Shown here piece by piece: positions 27,348 through 36,403 of a DNA stretch of 64,000 bases. Origin of the DNA: Leucobacter massiliensis. Its GTDB lineage: Bacteria; Actinomycetota; Actinomycetes; Actinomycetales; Microbacteriaceae. Under the pieces are notes generated by a model. The model did not search any database and had not been told where the DNA came from. It saw only the letters and a list, made by a program, of their open reading frames with translations. The stretch's first letter is position 1. Each line of letters begins with the position of its first letter. The position numbers and the translations under genes are program-made. Location: contig NZ_MWZD01000019.1 of NCBI RefSeq assembly GCF_002982315.1, positions 24,889 to 88,888 on the forward strand, given 5' to 3'.

Positions 27348-27373
27348 CACGACATTTATCGCCGCAAGTCACA
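27348..27373 (-). repeat. Right terminal inverted repeat of the transposon
   Basis: Mirror of 17347-17372; read inward it begins TGTGACTT and ends with the shared ATAAATGTCGTG. It is followed directly by the second ACCGGCC (27374-27380). Confidence 0.88.
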
Positions 27374-27869
27374 ACCGGCCGGTGATGCGCTCGCGTTTCG
27401 CGCCCCGGAACTCCTCCGGGCCGGGCCTGTGGATGACAGCATCTTTGCTCGGGCGTGCGCGTCGATCGGTGTGACGCCGGCGCAGGTGCTCCGAGCGGAA
27501 TGGATCGATAACGGGCCTGGATGGATCGGGCTCGTTCTTGACTCCGTGGACACGGTGCGCAGCCTCACACCGAACTACGAGGCAATGGCGGGCCTAGCGG
27601 TGGGGGTCCTCGGTATCGACGCCACGGGTTCCACCGATGTCGAGGTTCGTGCCTTCGCCCCGTCGATCGGTGAAGATCCCGTCACTGGAAGTCTCAATGC
27701 CGCTTTCGCTGTCTGGCTCACTCGCGAGGGGTATCTGCCCGCCAATTACACCGTCCGTCAAGGCACCGCGCTCGGTCGACAAGGAGAGGTGTCGATCACG
27801 ACCGACAGTCAAGGAATCTGGGTGGGCGGACGAAGCCAGACTGTGGTGAGCGGAGTGATCAGCCTTTAG
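27374..27869 (+). pseudogene. phzF-family isomerase gene, 3' part
   Basis: From the second target duplication the frame continues the N-terminal piece: 'GDALAFRAPELLRAGPVDDS', 'AEWIDNGPGWIGLVLDSVDT', then 'FAPSIGEDPVTGSLNAAFAV', the GxDPVTGS motif of PhzF proteins, and 'YTVRQGTALGRQGEVSI'. With 17008-17346 it would encode about 275 residues, normal for the family. It now lacks its own start. Confidence 0.92.
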
Positions 27870-28005
27870 CCCAACGTTACACGCAAGAGCACGGTCAATG
27901 AAGACGCCCCGTCCAAGGAGCCGATGACGACCGTCGCCAGTGTCGGAAGTCGGATGATCTCTGGCCTCTCAATGGGAGACGTCTGTTGTGGCGACGTCCT
28001 GAAGG

Positions 28006-28042
28006 CGTGAAGTCCCGCCGCGCAATGCGGCGGGACTTCACG
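28006..28042 (-). terminator. Perfect 16-bp hairpin after the thiolase gene
   Basis: Arms 28006-28021 and 28027-28042 are perfect reverse complements around a GCAAT loop, 9 bp beyond the thiolase stop. High-GC stem (CGTGAAGTCCCGCCGC) with no clear T run on either side. Probably ends the six-gene operon, and may also serve the phzF side. Confidence 0.8.
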
Positions 28043-28051
28043 CTCACGACA

Positions 28052-29221
28052 CTAAATCCGTTCGATGATGGTGGCGTTGGCTTGGCCTCCGGCTTCGCAC
28101 ATAACCTGGAGCCCGTATCGGCCTCCGGTCTGTTCCAGGGTGTTGAGGAGGGTGGTTGCCAGGCGTGCGCCGGAACCGCCGAGGGGGTGTCCGATCGCGA
28201 TCGCCCCACCGTTGATGTTCACCTTCGACAAAGGCGCGCCGGTCTCGGCCTGCCAAGCGAGGACCACGGAAGCGAAGGCTTCGTTGACCTCGAACACATC
28301 GATGTCGTCGATGCTGAGACCCGCGCGAGCGAGGACCTTGTGGGTGGCGGGGATGATGCCGGTGAGCATCATGATCGGGTCGTCTCCGGCGACGGCGAAG
28401 GAGTGCACGCGGGCGCGGGGACGCAGGCCGTGCTGTTCGGCGGCTTCTCGCGAGGTGATGAGCAGGGCGGCGGCACCGTCGTTGACGGGCGAGCTATTGC
28501 CGGCGGTGATCTTCCAATCGATCTGTGGGAACCGGCCTTCCCACGCGTCGTCCTGGAATGCCAGTCGAAGGCCGGCGAGTGTCTCTGTGGTGGTGTCGGG
28601 GCGGATGGTCTCGTCGGTGTCGAGGTGGTTCACGGCGACGGTCTCTGCGGTGAAGAGGCCGTCGTTCCAGGCGCGTGCGGCGCGTTGGTGGGATTCGGCG
28701 GCGTAGTCGTCGAGCTGGGAGCGGGAGAATCCCCACTTCGTCGCGATCAGTTCCGCGGAGATGCCCTGTGGGATGAGGCCCGGACTGTAGCGTTCGGTCA
28801 CGGTGGGGCCGGCGAAGTTCTTCCCGGCGAACTGCGAGCCGATGGGGATGCGGGACATGGATTCCACCCCGGAGGCGACGGCGATGTCGTATGCGCCGGC
28901 GATGACGCCCTGCGCGGCGAAGTGCAGCGCCTGTTGACTGGACCCGCATTGCCGGTCCACGGTCACTCCGGGGACGCTTTCGGGGTATCCGGCGGCCAGG
29001 AGCGCCCAGCGGGCGGTGTTCCCGGACTGTTCGCCGACCTGCCCGACCGCGCCGCTGATGACGTCGTCGATGACGGCAGGGTCGATGCCGGTGCGTTCCA
29101 CGAGGGCGCGCAGCGGGACAGCGTGCAGATCGACGGGATGGATCTCGGAGTAGGCGCCGCCGCCAGGCTTCCCTTTGGCGAGCGGGGTGCGGACGGCGTC
29201 GACGATGACGGCTTCGGTCAT
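28052..29221 (-). CDS. Thiolase (acetyl-CoA C-acyltransferase)
   Basis: 389 residues, GAAGGAG upstream. Thiolase active-site blocks: nucleophilic Cys in 'VDRQCGSSQQALHFAA', His in 'NINGGAIAIGHPLGGSGAR', and 'VMCEAGGQANATIIERI', where many relatives have C-x-G-G-G. Cleaves beta-ketoacyl-CoA to acyl-CoA and acetyl-CoA. Last gene of the leftward operon starting at 33939. With lpdA and the acrylyl-CoA reductase-like gene it suggests acyl-CoA degradation. Confidence 0.93.
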   Translation of the reverse strand: MTEAVIVDAVRTPLAKGKPGGGAYSEIHPVDLHAVPLRALVERTGIDPAVIDDVISGAVGQVGEQSGNTARWALLAAGYPESVPGVTVDRQCGSSQQALHFAAQGVIAGAYDIAVASGVESMSRIPIGSQFAGKNFAGPTVTERYSPGLIPQGISAELIATKWGFSRSQLDDYAAESHQRAARAWNDGLFTAETVAVNHLDTDETIRPDTTTETLAGLRLAFQDDAWEGRFPQIDWKITAGNSSPVNDGAAALLITSREAAEQHGLRPRARVHSFAVAGDDPIMMLTGIIPATHKVLARAGLSIDDIDVFEVNEAFASVVLAWQAETGAPLSKVNINGGAIAIGHPLGGSGARLATTLLNTLEQTGGRYGLQVMCEAGGQANATIIERI

Positions 29222-29247
29222 GATGGCTCCTTCAAAATGTGGTGCGG

Positions 29248-30228
29248 CTAGCGGGTGAGATCGACGATCGTGCGGCCGCGGACCTGCCCGGCGAGGATAC
29301 GCGGCGCGGTGTCGAGAACATCGGCGAGGCCGATCGTGGTGCTCATCCGGTCCAGGGCGTCCAGGTCGAGCTCGTGGCTGAGCAGATCCCAGGCGCGCTG
29401 CCGCAGCGGCAGGGGTGCGTCGACTGAGTTCGCGCCGGTGAGGGTGACCGCACGCAGGATGAACGGCAGCACCGTGACCGGCAGGTCCGCTCCCTGGGCG
29501 AGACCGTAGGCGACCGCGATCCCGCCGTACCGGGTCTGCGCGAGAGCGTTCGCGAGAGTATGGGAACCCACCCCGTCCACCACCGCCGCCCAGCGTTGCT
29601 CCTGCAACGGTGCGGAGGCCGGCTCAGCCAGGTCCTGACGGTCGATGACCCTCGACGCACCGAGCCCTGTGAGGTAGGCGTGCTCCTGGGCCTTGCGGCC
29701 GGTGGAGGCGGTCACGGAGTAGCCGCGACGGGCGAGGAGGTTGATCGCGACCGACCCCACCCCACCGGCGGCACCGGTGACGAGGACTTCGCCGTCTCCG
29801 GCCTTCAAACCGTGATCCTCGATCGCGAGCACGGCGAGGGCCGCGGTGAACCCGGCGGTGCCGATCGCTGCGGCCTGCGCCGAGGTGATGCTCTCGGGCA
29901 CCTTCACCAGCGACGCCGCGGGAGCAGTGGCGTACTCGGCATACCCGCCGGGCCGGTTCTCCCCGGCACCGGCACCGTTCAGGGTCACCCGGTCGCCGGA
30001 CGTGAACGCGTCCGTGGTGGTTTCGACAACAGTGCCGACAATGTCGATGCCGACGGTCAGCGGCCACGTTCTCACGAATCCGGGACGCCCGAGCACGGTG
30101 CTGCCGTCTTTGTAGTTCACGCTGGAGTGCGACACCTCGATCAGTACCTCCCCGTCGCCGGGACGGGGAGCATCGATGTCGGTGAGCACGGCGGGCTCAT
30201 TCGGGGCAGGGGCAATGATGGCACGCAT
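29248..30228 (-). CDS. AcuI/YhdH-type quinone oxidoreductase (acrylyl-CoA reductase family)
   Basis: 326-residue zinc-less MDR. The AcuI/YhdH wording is close: 'SHSSVNYKDGSTVLGRPGFV', 'WPLTVGIDIVGTV', 'AIGTAGFTAALAVLAIEDHG', 'DGEVLVTGAAGGVGSVAINL', and 'QTRYGGIAVAYGLAQGADLP' with 'PFILRAVTLTGANSVDAP'. Known members reduce acrylyl-CoA with NADPH. Thiolase lies 26 bp downstream; both have their own ribosome sites. The family is clear; the substrate here is inferred. Confidence 0.9.
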   Translation of the reverse strand: MRAIIAPAPNEPAVLTDIDAPRPGDGEVLIEVSHSSVNYKDGSTVLGRPGFVRTWPLTVGIDIVGTVVETTTDAFTSGDRVTLNGAGAGENRPGGYAEYATAPAASLVKVPESITSAQAAAIGTAGFTAALAVLAIEDHGLKAGDGEVLVTGAAGGVGSVAINLLARRGYSVTASTGRKAQEHAYLTGLGASRVIDRQDLAEPASAPLQEQRWAAVVDGVGSHTLANALAQTRYGGIAVAYGLAQGADLPVTVLPFILRAVTLTGANSVDAPLPLRQRAWDLLSHELDLDALDRMSTTIGLADVLDTAPRILAGQVRGRTIVDLTR

Positions 30229-30281
30229 CAGACGGTTTCCTTTCGAGGACAGACAGAGGAGACAACAGTTGAGGTGAGGGA

Positions 30282-31079
30282 TCAGCTCTCGTAATGCGGC
30301 AGGATCTGGCTATCTTTGACGTAGGTGAGGGCGTCGGTGACGTCGTAGGCGTGGATCGCGGCGACGTGCGGGGCCAGCAGTGTCGAAAGCGCCGGGGCGT
30401 GATCGGTGTAGAAGCGGTCGCGGGCGGTGTCGTCGGTGAACCCGAGGATGATCGAGGCGTGCAGGTGCTGATCTGCGGGGTTGTCGTGGGCGACGTTTGG
30501 GGTGTCCCAGGTCTTCTCGTTCCACGGCAGGAACACCTGCGTTCGCAGCTCTGTGAGCTGACCGGTGGCGATGAGGGCGGGGGTGAGCTGCTTCTTGACG
30601 AACTTGTGGAACGCGACCGTGCCTTCCTCTGTGCCGCGGCGAAGGTAGATGATCGCCCGTGACCCGGGCTTTTCGCCGGGGGCGACGTCGTACCAGCGGG
30701 AGGTGCCGGGAGGGCCGGCGTGGAGGAGGGTACTGCGGAAGATGTTGACCTCGTCCTCGAACGCCAGCGCGGTCTGCTTGCGTCCTGCCAGCGGTGACAG
30801 TGCGTTCTCGAAGGTGACTTCCGCGATCCCGTCGATCTTGCGATCGGCGGGGATTGCGGTCTCCACGCCGGGGGTGGCGGGCCAGCGGCCGGGGTTGTGT
30901 TCGGCGAGATGGATCTGCCGATACTCCAGCTGTCCGGGGGTGGCGGCGATGATCGCGGAGTGCGGTCCCTTCCACCGGTCCATGCCGTCTTGGCGGGGCT
31001 TGTCGGTTCGCATCCACAGCAGGATCGAGGAGGTGAAGTGCTTGGAGACGTTGGGCTTCGTTGGCGTGGTGTCGCTCAT
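30282..31079 (-). CDS. Hypothetical protein, possibly two EthD-like halves
   Basis: 265 soluble residues. The two halves look alike in plan, each with an aromatic/His-rich segment: 'DRWKGPHSAIIAATPGQLEY' in the first, 'QLTPALIATGQLTELRTQVF' and 'HASIILGFTDDTARDRFYTD' in the second. This suggests a tandem ferredoxin-like (EthD/Dabb) barrel. That is a structural guess; I do not recognise a named family. It sits mid-operon between AcuI-like and hydrolase genes, so a small-molecule role is likely. Confidence 0.65.
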   Translation of the reverse strand: MSDTTPTKPNVSKHFTSSILLWMRTDKPRQDGMDRWKGPHSAIIAATPGQLEYRQIHLAEHNPGRWPATPGVETAIPADRKIDGIAEVTFENALSPLAGRKQTALAFEDEVNIFRSTLLHAGPPGTSRWYDVAPGEKPGSRAIIYLRRGTEEGTVAFHKFVKKQLTPALIATGQLTELRTQVFLPWNEKTWDTPNVAHDNPADQHLHASIILGFTDDTARDRFYTDHAPALSTLLAPHVAAIHAYDVTDALTYVKDSQILPHYES

Positions 31080-31109
31080 GATGGCTGCCTTCGTGGTCAG
31101 TGCTCGGGG

Positions 31110-31967
31110 TCAGTTGGTCAGGAACTTCGCGGCGATGGGGGCGAACTTCTCCCAGTACTGGAAGACGCCGCCGTGGCCGGAGTTCGGGTAGATGATCAGT
31201 TCACTGCCGGTGATGCGCTGGTGCAGGTCCTCGGAAAGCACGGAGGGGACCATGCGATCGTTGTCGCCGTTAGCGATCAGCGTCGGGACGGTGATGACCG
31301 ACAGGTCGGACGGGCCAGAACGCCCATAGCGCTGAATGGCCTTCAACTGACGGCTGAAGCCCTTGTTGCTCATCGGCTTGTCGCGATCCACGGTGCGCTC
31401 CTTGAGCCGCTCCACGAACGCCTTCCCTGCCTGCTTGCCGACCTTGTCGCGGTTGAAGAAGAGGAACTCCTTCGGGTCGGAACGGGCGACCACGGAACGG
31501 AGGATGTCCCAGTAGGTGGTGCCCACGACCTTGTCGATGTCCTTCCCGCCGCGCGGGCCGGTGCCGGTCAGGACGAGCTTGCGAACCAGGTCGGGGTGCG
31601 CGACGACGAGGTCCTGGGCGATCATGCCGCCCATCGAAAAGGAGAAGACGTCGATCTTGTCGAAGCCTAGACCCAGCGTGATGAACCGGTAGGCGTCGGC
31701 CGCGGCTTCCTCGAGAGTGTCAGGAACCTGCCCGGAGGAGGCCCCCACGCCGAGCAGGTCAAAAGCGATGACGCGGCGGGTCTTCGCGACGGCGTCGATG
31801 ATGCGGGGGTCTCAGTTGTCGAGGGTCGCGGCGAGGTGGACGAAGAAGACCACGGGGATCTCTTCTCTCGGGCCGAGCTCACGGTAGGCGAAGGTGTCCC
31901 CGCCGACCGTCACGGTCTTCGCCGGGGCCTTCGCGTACGAGGTGATGACGGGTTCGGTGGTGCTCAT
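31110..31967 (-). pseudogene. Alpha/beta hydrolase gene with an in-frame TGA
   Basis: From ATG at 31967 (AAGGAG upstream) the frame reads through 'FFVHLAATLDN', stops at TGA (31812-31814 on the plus strand as TCA), then continues 'DPRIIDAVAKTRRVIAFDLL' to 31110. The intact paralog at 33073-33939 has 'LTHLGANLDSWDPELVD', so a Trp codon became TGA. The rest is sound: nucleophile 'FSFSMGGMIAQ', Asp in 'IANGDNDRMVPS', His in 'NSGHGGVFQYW'. A shorter start after the stop would lose the oxyanion-hole strand. Confidence 0.88.
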
Positions 31968-32029
31968 GTGGATGCTCCTTGAAAGGTTCGGATACTGCGA
32001 GTGCGCAGTCGGCGGACTGGTGGCCGGCG

Positions 32030-33037
32030 TTATGCGGGCTGGTGGGCGCTGGTGATGACGGCCTTGCCGCGGATACTGCTCGAGCCCAGTGATTCGAGTG
32101 CGTGCACGGTCTGGTCGAAGGGGAACGTCGCACCGACGATGGGGCGGATGGCCCCGCTGTCGACGAGCTCGGCGATCTGTCGGAGCTGCTGCCCCGAGGC
32201 GCGCATGAGCAGGAACTCGTAAGACACGCCGAGCTGGCGCGCAAGGGCACGGGTCTTGTGGCTCAGCGCGGTGATCGCCAGGCGCAGCACCGGGTTCAGA
32301 CCGGCTGCCTTCGCGAACTCGGGGGTGGGCGGACCGGAGATACCGACGGCCTTCCCGCCCCGCTTCAAAACGGTGAGCGATTTGGTGAGGTTGTCCCCGC
32401 CTAGGGGGTCGAGGACGAAATCGTAGCCGGACAGCTCGGCGGCGAAGTCCTGGGTGCGATAGTCGATGACCACGTCCGCGCCGAGCTCACGGACGAAGTC
32501 CGCGTTCTTGCCTGACACTGTCGTCGCCACCTGGGCGCCGAGATGCTTGGCGAGCTGGATCGCGACCGACCCGACGCCGCCCGCCCCGGCATGGATGAGT
32601 ACCTTTTGCCCGGCCTGCACATTGCCCTTCTCCACCAGTGCCTGCCAGGCGGTGAGCGCCACGAGCGGGAGGGATGCTGCCTCCACGGTGCTGATCGATG
32701 TCGGCGCGAGGGCGACGTCTGTTTCGTCGACGGCGATGCGCTCGGCGAAGGTGCCGATGCGGTGATCCCGCGGCCGCGCGTAGACCCGGTCGCCGGCGGT
32801 GAAGCTGGTGACGTTCGCCCCGGTGCTGATCACGGTGCCTGCCAGATCGTGGCCGAGGGTGAGCGGGGTTTTGTAAGGAAGGATCGCCTTGAACTCTCCC
32901 GCCCGGAGGCGCTCGTCGAGGTGGTTCAGCCCTGCAGCCTCCACCCGTATCAGGACGTCCCGGTCACCGATGGTGGGCTCGGGGATGTTTGCCTCGTGGA
33001 CGGGCTGCTTGTACTTGTCGAACACGAACGCTCGCAT
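32030..33037 (-). CDS. NADP-dependent MDR-family alcohol dehydrogenase/quinone reductase
   Basis: 335 residues. 'EANIPEPTIGDRDVLIRVEA' and 'LTLGHDLAGTVISTGANVTS' form the GroES-like domain; 'KVLIHAGAGGVGSVAIQLAK' is the Rossmann dinucleotide site. No structural-zinc Cys cluster, so a quinone-reductase type. AAGGAG precedes the ATG. Between the two hydrolase genes in the TetR-controlled operon. Reductant for an enone or quinone is likely but not proven. Confidence 0.88.
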   Translation of the reverse strand: MRAFVFDKYKQPVHEANIPEPTIGDRDVLIRVEAAGLNHLDERLRAGEFKAILPYKTPLTLGHDLAGTVISTGANVTSFTAGDRVYARPRDHRIGTFAERIAVDETDVALAPTSISTVEAASLPLVALTAWQALVEKGNVQAGQKVLIHAGAGGVGSVAIQLAKHLGAQVATTVSGKNADFVRELGADVVIDYRTQDFAAELSGYDFVLDPLGGDNLTKSLTVLKRGGKAVGISGPPTPEFAKAAGLNPVLRLAITALSHKTRALARQLGVSYEFLLMRASGQQLRQIAELVDSGAIRPIVGATFPFDQTVHALESLGSSSIRGKAVITSAHQPA

Positions 33038-33072
33038 GATGCTTCTTCTCCTTGAATCTGAGTAGTGGTCGG

Positions 33073-33939
33073 TTAGCGCCGCAGGAATCTGGTGATGATG
33101 CCGGTGACGCTGTCACGGTTCTGGAAGGCGACACCATGACCGGAGTCGCTGAAGATCTGCATATCCGCTCCGGGATGCCGAGCCAGGAGTGCGTCGGCGT
33201 TGCCGACCGGGACCATCCGATCCTGGTCTCCGTGCAGGATCAGTACCGGTTGCGTGAATGCCGATGCCGGTGGGCTCTGGTGGCCCCACCGCTTCACGGC
33301 ACGCAACTGGGCGCGGAAGACACTGGGGGTGATGGGTTTGTCGCGCCCGGTGCGCCGCAACTTCAACCGTGCCTGATAGGCCTTTGCCGCCTCACGGCCG
33401 ACGGGCGTGCGAGTGAAGAACAGCAGCGTCGTCGGGTTAGTGAAGGTCAGAATCCCGCGCAGGATCGTCCGCACGGTGACCCCGGTCATGACGGTCAGGC
33501 CGGGTCCGCCCTGCGGGCCGGTGCCGGCGAGGACCACCCGTTCCACCAGGTCGGGGGCTTGCCGGGCGATCTCCTGGGCGACCATGCCACCCATCGACAA
33601 TCCGAGCAGGTCGACTCGGGAGAGCCCGAGCGCCCGGATCGCGGCGATCGCATCTGCAGCCATCTCCTCGAACCGGTCCCGCACCGTGCCATTGGAGGCG
33701 CCGACTCCGCGGTAGCCAAGAAAGATGACCCGGCGATGCTGGGCGAGCGGGTCGACGAGTTCGGGGTCCCAGCTGTCGAGGTTTGCGCCCAGATGCGTCA
33801 GTGCCACCAGTGGCACCCCGCCGTGCTCGGACCCGAGCTCGCGGTACACCACAGTGGCGTCGGCCGCGTCGACGGCCCGGGTTGATGCGTCGACGAAACG
33901 CACTGGCTGGTTGCTGGTGCCTTGCCGCGTGCCGGTCAT
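33073..33939 (-). CDS. Alpha/beta hydrolase
   Basis: 288 residues, AGGAGG upstream. 'VALTHLGANLDSWDPELVDP' holds the oxyanion region, 'DLLGLSMGGMVAQEIARQAP' the Ser nucleophile, 'LILHGDQDRMVPVGNADALL' the Asp and 'FSDSGHGVAFQNRDSV' the His. First gene of the leftward operon, divergent from tetR copy 2. A diverged paralog lies two genes downstream (31110-31967, broken). Confidence 0.92.
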   Translation of the reverse strand: MTGTRQGTSNQPVRFVDASTRAVDAADATVVYRELGSEHGGVPLVALTHLGANLDSWDPELVDPLAQHRRVIFLGYRGVGASNGTVRDRFEEMAADAIAAIRALGLSRVDLLGLSMGGMVAQEIARQAPDLVERVVLAGTGPQGGPGLTVMTGVTVRTILRGILTFTNPTTLLFFTRTPVGREAAKAYQARLKLRRTGRDKPITPSVFRAQLRAVKRWGHQSPPASAFTQPVLILHGDQDRMVPVGNADALLARHPGADMQIFSDSGHGVAFQNRDSVTGIITRFLRR

Positions 33940-34005
33940 GACCGTTTCCTCCTGGTTCGACTGCTGACGGGGTTCTCAGGGGGTTCCATCCCCGTCCAGA
34001 CCGAG

Positions 34006-34034
34006 TATACTCAATTCTGAGCGCACTCAGTTAC
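34006..34034. promoter_or_regulatory. Operator in the second TetR promoter region
   Basis: TATACTCA-N4-TGAG (34006-34021) repeats the core of the operator at 11003-11018, and a second ACTCAG half lies at 34025-34030. TATACT also fits a -10 box for the rightward tetR. Symmetry is poorer than at the first site. Confidence 0.7.
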
Positions 34035-34053
34035 TTTGTCAAGGGAGATCGAC

Positions 34054-34683
34054 ATGGAATCTCGTTCAGGCACTCAGGGGCGTCGGGAGCGGGCCAAGGA
34101 GGACAAACGCCGCCGAATCATGGACGCCGCCCGCACCCTGTTCGCCGAACATGGCGTGGGAGGTGTGACAACGCAGCGGATCGCCGACCGCGCAGATGTC
34201 GCGATCGGGACGCTCTACCTGTACGCGGCGACCAAGGCGGAGCTGCTGATTCTGGTCCAAAACCAGAAGTTCGCCGACGCGATCGAAACCGGGCTTACTG
34301 CCGCGAACGCCGCCGCCGGTCGCGGCTCAGACACGATCGATGTGGTCCTCGCACTGGTCGAGCCGGTCGTGGCATGTATCCGCGAGCAGCCCGAGAACGG
34401 GCGCACCTACCTCCACGAACTCGTTTTCGGGGACCCGCTCGAACCCCACCGCCGCGACGGCCTCACACTGTCGCTGCGACTAGAAGAAGGCATCACCGGT
34501 GTCCTTAGCGCCGACCCCGCCATCAATGCGGCGGATGCGGGAACTCGCGCGCGGGTGGTCACCTCGATCATCCACGTCACTACCACCGCCACCGTGCACC
34601 TGCACACGGCCCTGCCCGGCATCCTCGATCAGATCCGCCAACAAGTCACCGCGGTGCTGCCCCGCACCGCTCACGCGGCATAA
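34054..34683 (+). CDS. TetR-family repressor (copy 2)
   Basis: 209 residues from ATG 34054 (GGGAG upstream). HTH '[20 protein letters not shown]', '[20 protein letters not shown]'. The ligand domain aligns along its length with the TetR at 11051 ([37 protein letters not shown]). Divergent from the hydrolase-thiolase operon and 40 bp ahead of lpdA, so it probably controls both sides. Shared operator core implies cross-talk with copy 1. Confidence 0.9.
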   Translation: MESRSGTQGRRERAKEDKRRRIMDAARTLFAEHGVGGVTTQRIADRADVAIGTLYLYAATKAELLILVQNQKFADAIETGLTAANAAAGRGSDTIDVVLALVEPVVACIREQPENGRTYLHELVFGDPLEPHRRDGLTLSLRLEEGITGVLSADPAINAADAGTRARVVTSIIHVTTTATVHLHTALPGILDQIRQQVTAVLPRTAHAA

Positions 34684-34723
34684 CCACAACCCGCCACTCG
34701 TGCACACGAAGAAGGAGAACATC

Positions 34724-36139
34724 ATGAGCACCACCCCAAGCAGCAATCACTTCGACGTTGTCGTCCTCGGTGCCGGCCCCGGCGGCTACGTCGCCGCGAT
34801 CCGCGCCGCCCAACTCGGCAAGACCGTCGCCGTCATCGAGAAGCAGTACTGGGGTGGGGTGTGCCTGAACGTCGGCTGCATCCCTTCGAAGGCGCTGCTG
34901 CGCAACGCCGAACTCGCCCACACCTTCGAGCGCCAGGCCGACGTCTTCGGCATCAGAGGCGAGGCCACCTTCGACTACCAAGCCGCCTACGACCGCTCCC
35001 GCACCGTCGCCGACGGCCGCGTCAAAGGCGTGCACTTCCTGATGAAGAAGAACACCATCACCGAGATCGACGGCCACGGCACCTTCAACGGCCCCCACAC
35101 CATCGACGTCACCCTCACCGCCGGCGGCACCCAGACCGTCACCTTCGACGACGTCATCATCGCCACCGGCTCTACCGTCCGCCTCCTACCCGGCGTGGAA
35201 CTCAGCGACAACGTCGTCACCTATGAACAGCAGATCCTCGACCCCCAGCTACCGGAATCGATCGTGATTGTCGGAGCAGGAGCAATCGGCATGGAGTTCG
35301 CCTACGTCCTCGCCAACTACGGCGTACCGGTCACCATCATCGAGTTCCTCGACCGAGCCCTCCCCAACGAAGACCCCGAGGTATCCAAGGAGATCACCCG
35401 CCAGTACAAGAAGCTCGGCATCGACATCCTCACCTCCACCCGGGTCGACACGATCACCGACCACGGCGACCGGGTCACCGTCACCTACACCAGCGCCGAC
35501 GGCGCCACCCACACCGTCGACACCGGCCGAGTACTCATGTCCGTCGGGTTCGCGCCGCGCACCACCGGGTACGGTCTCGAAACCACCGGCGTCGCAGTCA
35601 CCGAACGCGGCGCGATCGGTATCGACGAGTACATGCACACCAACATACCGCACGTGTACGCGATCGGGGACGTCACCGCCAAGCTCCAGCTCGCACACGT
35701 CGCCGAAGCTCAAGGCGTTGTCGCCGCCGAGACCATTGCCGGGGCGGAGACCATGCCGCTCGGTCATTACCGGATGATGCCCCGCGCTACCTTCTCCCAG
35801 CCACAGGTCGCGTCCTTCGGCCTCACCGAGCAGCAGGCGCGTGACGAGGGCCATGACATCAAGGTTGCGAAGTTCCCGTTCACCGCCAACGGGAAAGCAC
35901 AGGGTCTTGGTGAACCGGGAGGCTTCGTCAAGGTCATTGCCGAAGCCCAGTACGGTGAGCTCCTCGGCGCCCACATGATCGGTGCCGATGTTGCCGAACT
36001 CTTGCCCGAGCTCACCCTCGCCCAAAAGTTCGAGCTCCGAGACATCGACCTCGCCCGTAACATCCATACCCACCCCACCCTCGGCGAAGCGCTCCAAGAA
36101 GTGTTCCACGGACTGACTGGACACATGATCAACCTGTGA
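34724..36139 (+). CDS. lpdA: Dihydrolipoyl dehydrogenase
   Basis: 471 residues, GAAGGAG upstream. FAD site '[20 protein letters not shown]', redox disulfide in '[20 protein letters not shown]', NAD site '[20 protein letters not shown]', FAD site 2 '[20 protein letters not shown]', and the C-terminal base in '[16 protein letters not shown]'. Full length, no lipoyl domain. Serves as E3 of 2-oxoacid dehydrogenases or glycine cleavage; no E1/E2 genes are nearby, so it may work with host complexes. Plus strand, downstream of tetR copy 2. Confidence 0.94.
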   Translation: MSTTPSSNHFDVVVLGAGPGGYVAAIRAAQLGKTVAVIEKQYWGGVCLNVGCIPSKALLRNAELAHTFERQADVFGIRGEATFDYQAAYDRSRTVADGRVKGVHFLMKKNTITEIDGHGTFNGPHTIDVTLTAGGTQTVTFDDVIIATGSTVRLLPGVELSDNVVTYEQQILDPQLPESIVIVGAGAIGMEFAYVLANYGVPVTIIEFLDRALPNEDPEVSKEITRQYKKLGIDILTSTRVDTITDHGDRVTVTYTSADGATHTVDTGRVLMSVGFAPRTTGYGLETTGVAVTERGAIGIDEYMHTNIPHVYAIGDVTAKLQLAHVAEAQGVVAAETIAGAETMPLGHYRMMPRATFSQPQVASFGLTEQQARDEGHDIKVAKFPFTANGKAQGLGEPGGFVKVIAEAQYGELLGAHMIGADVAELLPELTLAQKFELRDIDLARNIHTHPTLGEALQEVFHGLTGHMINL

Positions 36140-36403
36140 AAAACAGCAGCGCGGTCGACCCCCAACCAAGCTGGTTTCACCGTCTTGGAGCGTGCGGTGT
36201 TGTGTAAAGCGGGAGAATAGAGGCGCACGGAGATCTTGTTGTCACCCATCTGGTGAACTGATTTGCCAGAATCGTTGGGGCAGTCCGTTCGGCTGCAATG
36301 GCAAGAGCCACTCGGGCACCGCCGAGGGCACATCTCGCTAGAGATCATCGCGGATGCAACCACGCGGATGAGCAGACCGGCGCGACGTTCGCACCTTCTG
36401 AAC

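Larger units (their letters stand above)
17347..27373 (+). mobile_element. Tn552-like transposon carrying iron-siderophore import and MFS genes
   Basis: The 10,027-bp element is bounded by imperfect 26-bp terminal inverted repeats (TGT...ACA ends, 21 of 26 positions matching) and 7-bp direct repeats. The right third holds a serine resolvase, a ~478-residue DDE transposase and an IstB/TniB-type ATPase, the gene content of Tn552. As I recall, Tn552 also makes 6-7-bp duplications. Cargo, all leftward: siderophore-binding lipoprotein, two permeases, ATPase, MFS protein, S51 peptidase, GNAT. It inserted within phzF. The ATPase has a nonsense codon, so present mobility is doubtful. Confidence 0.92.

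Noticed and set aside
36140..36403. oriT before the relaxase
   Set aside because: The position is right, but I could not find a convincing inverted repeat and nick-like motif, so no feature was called.
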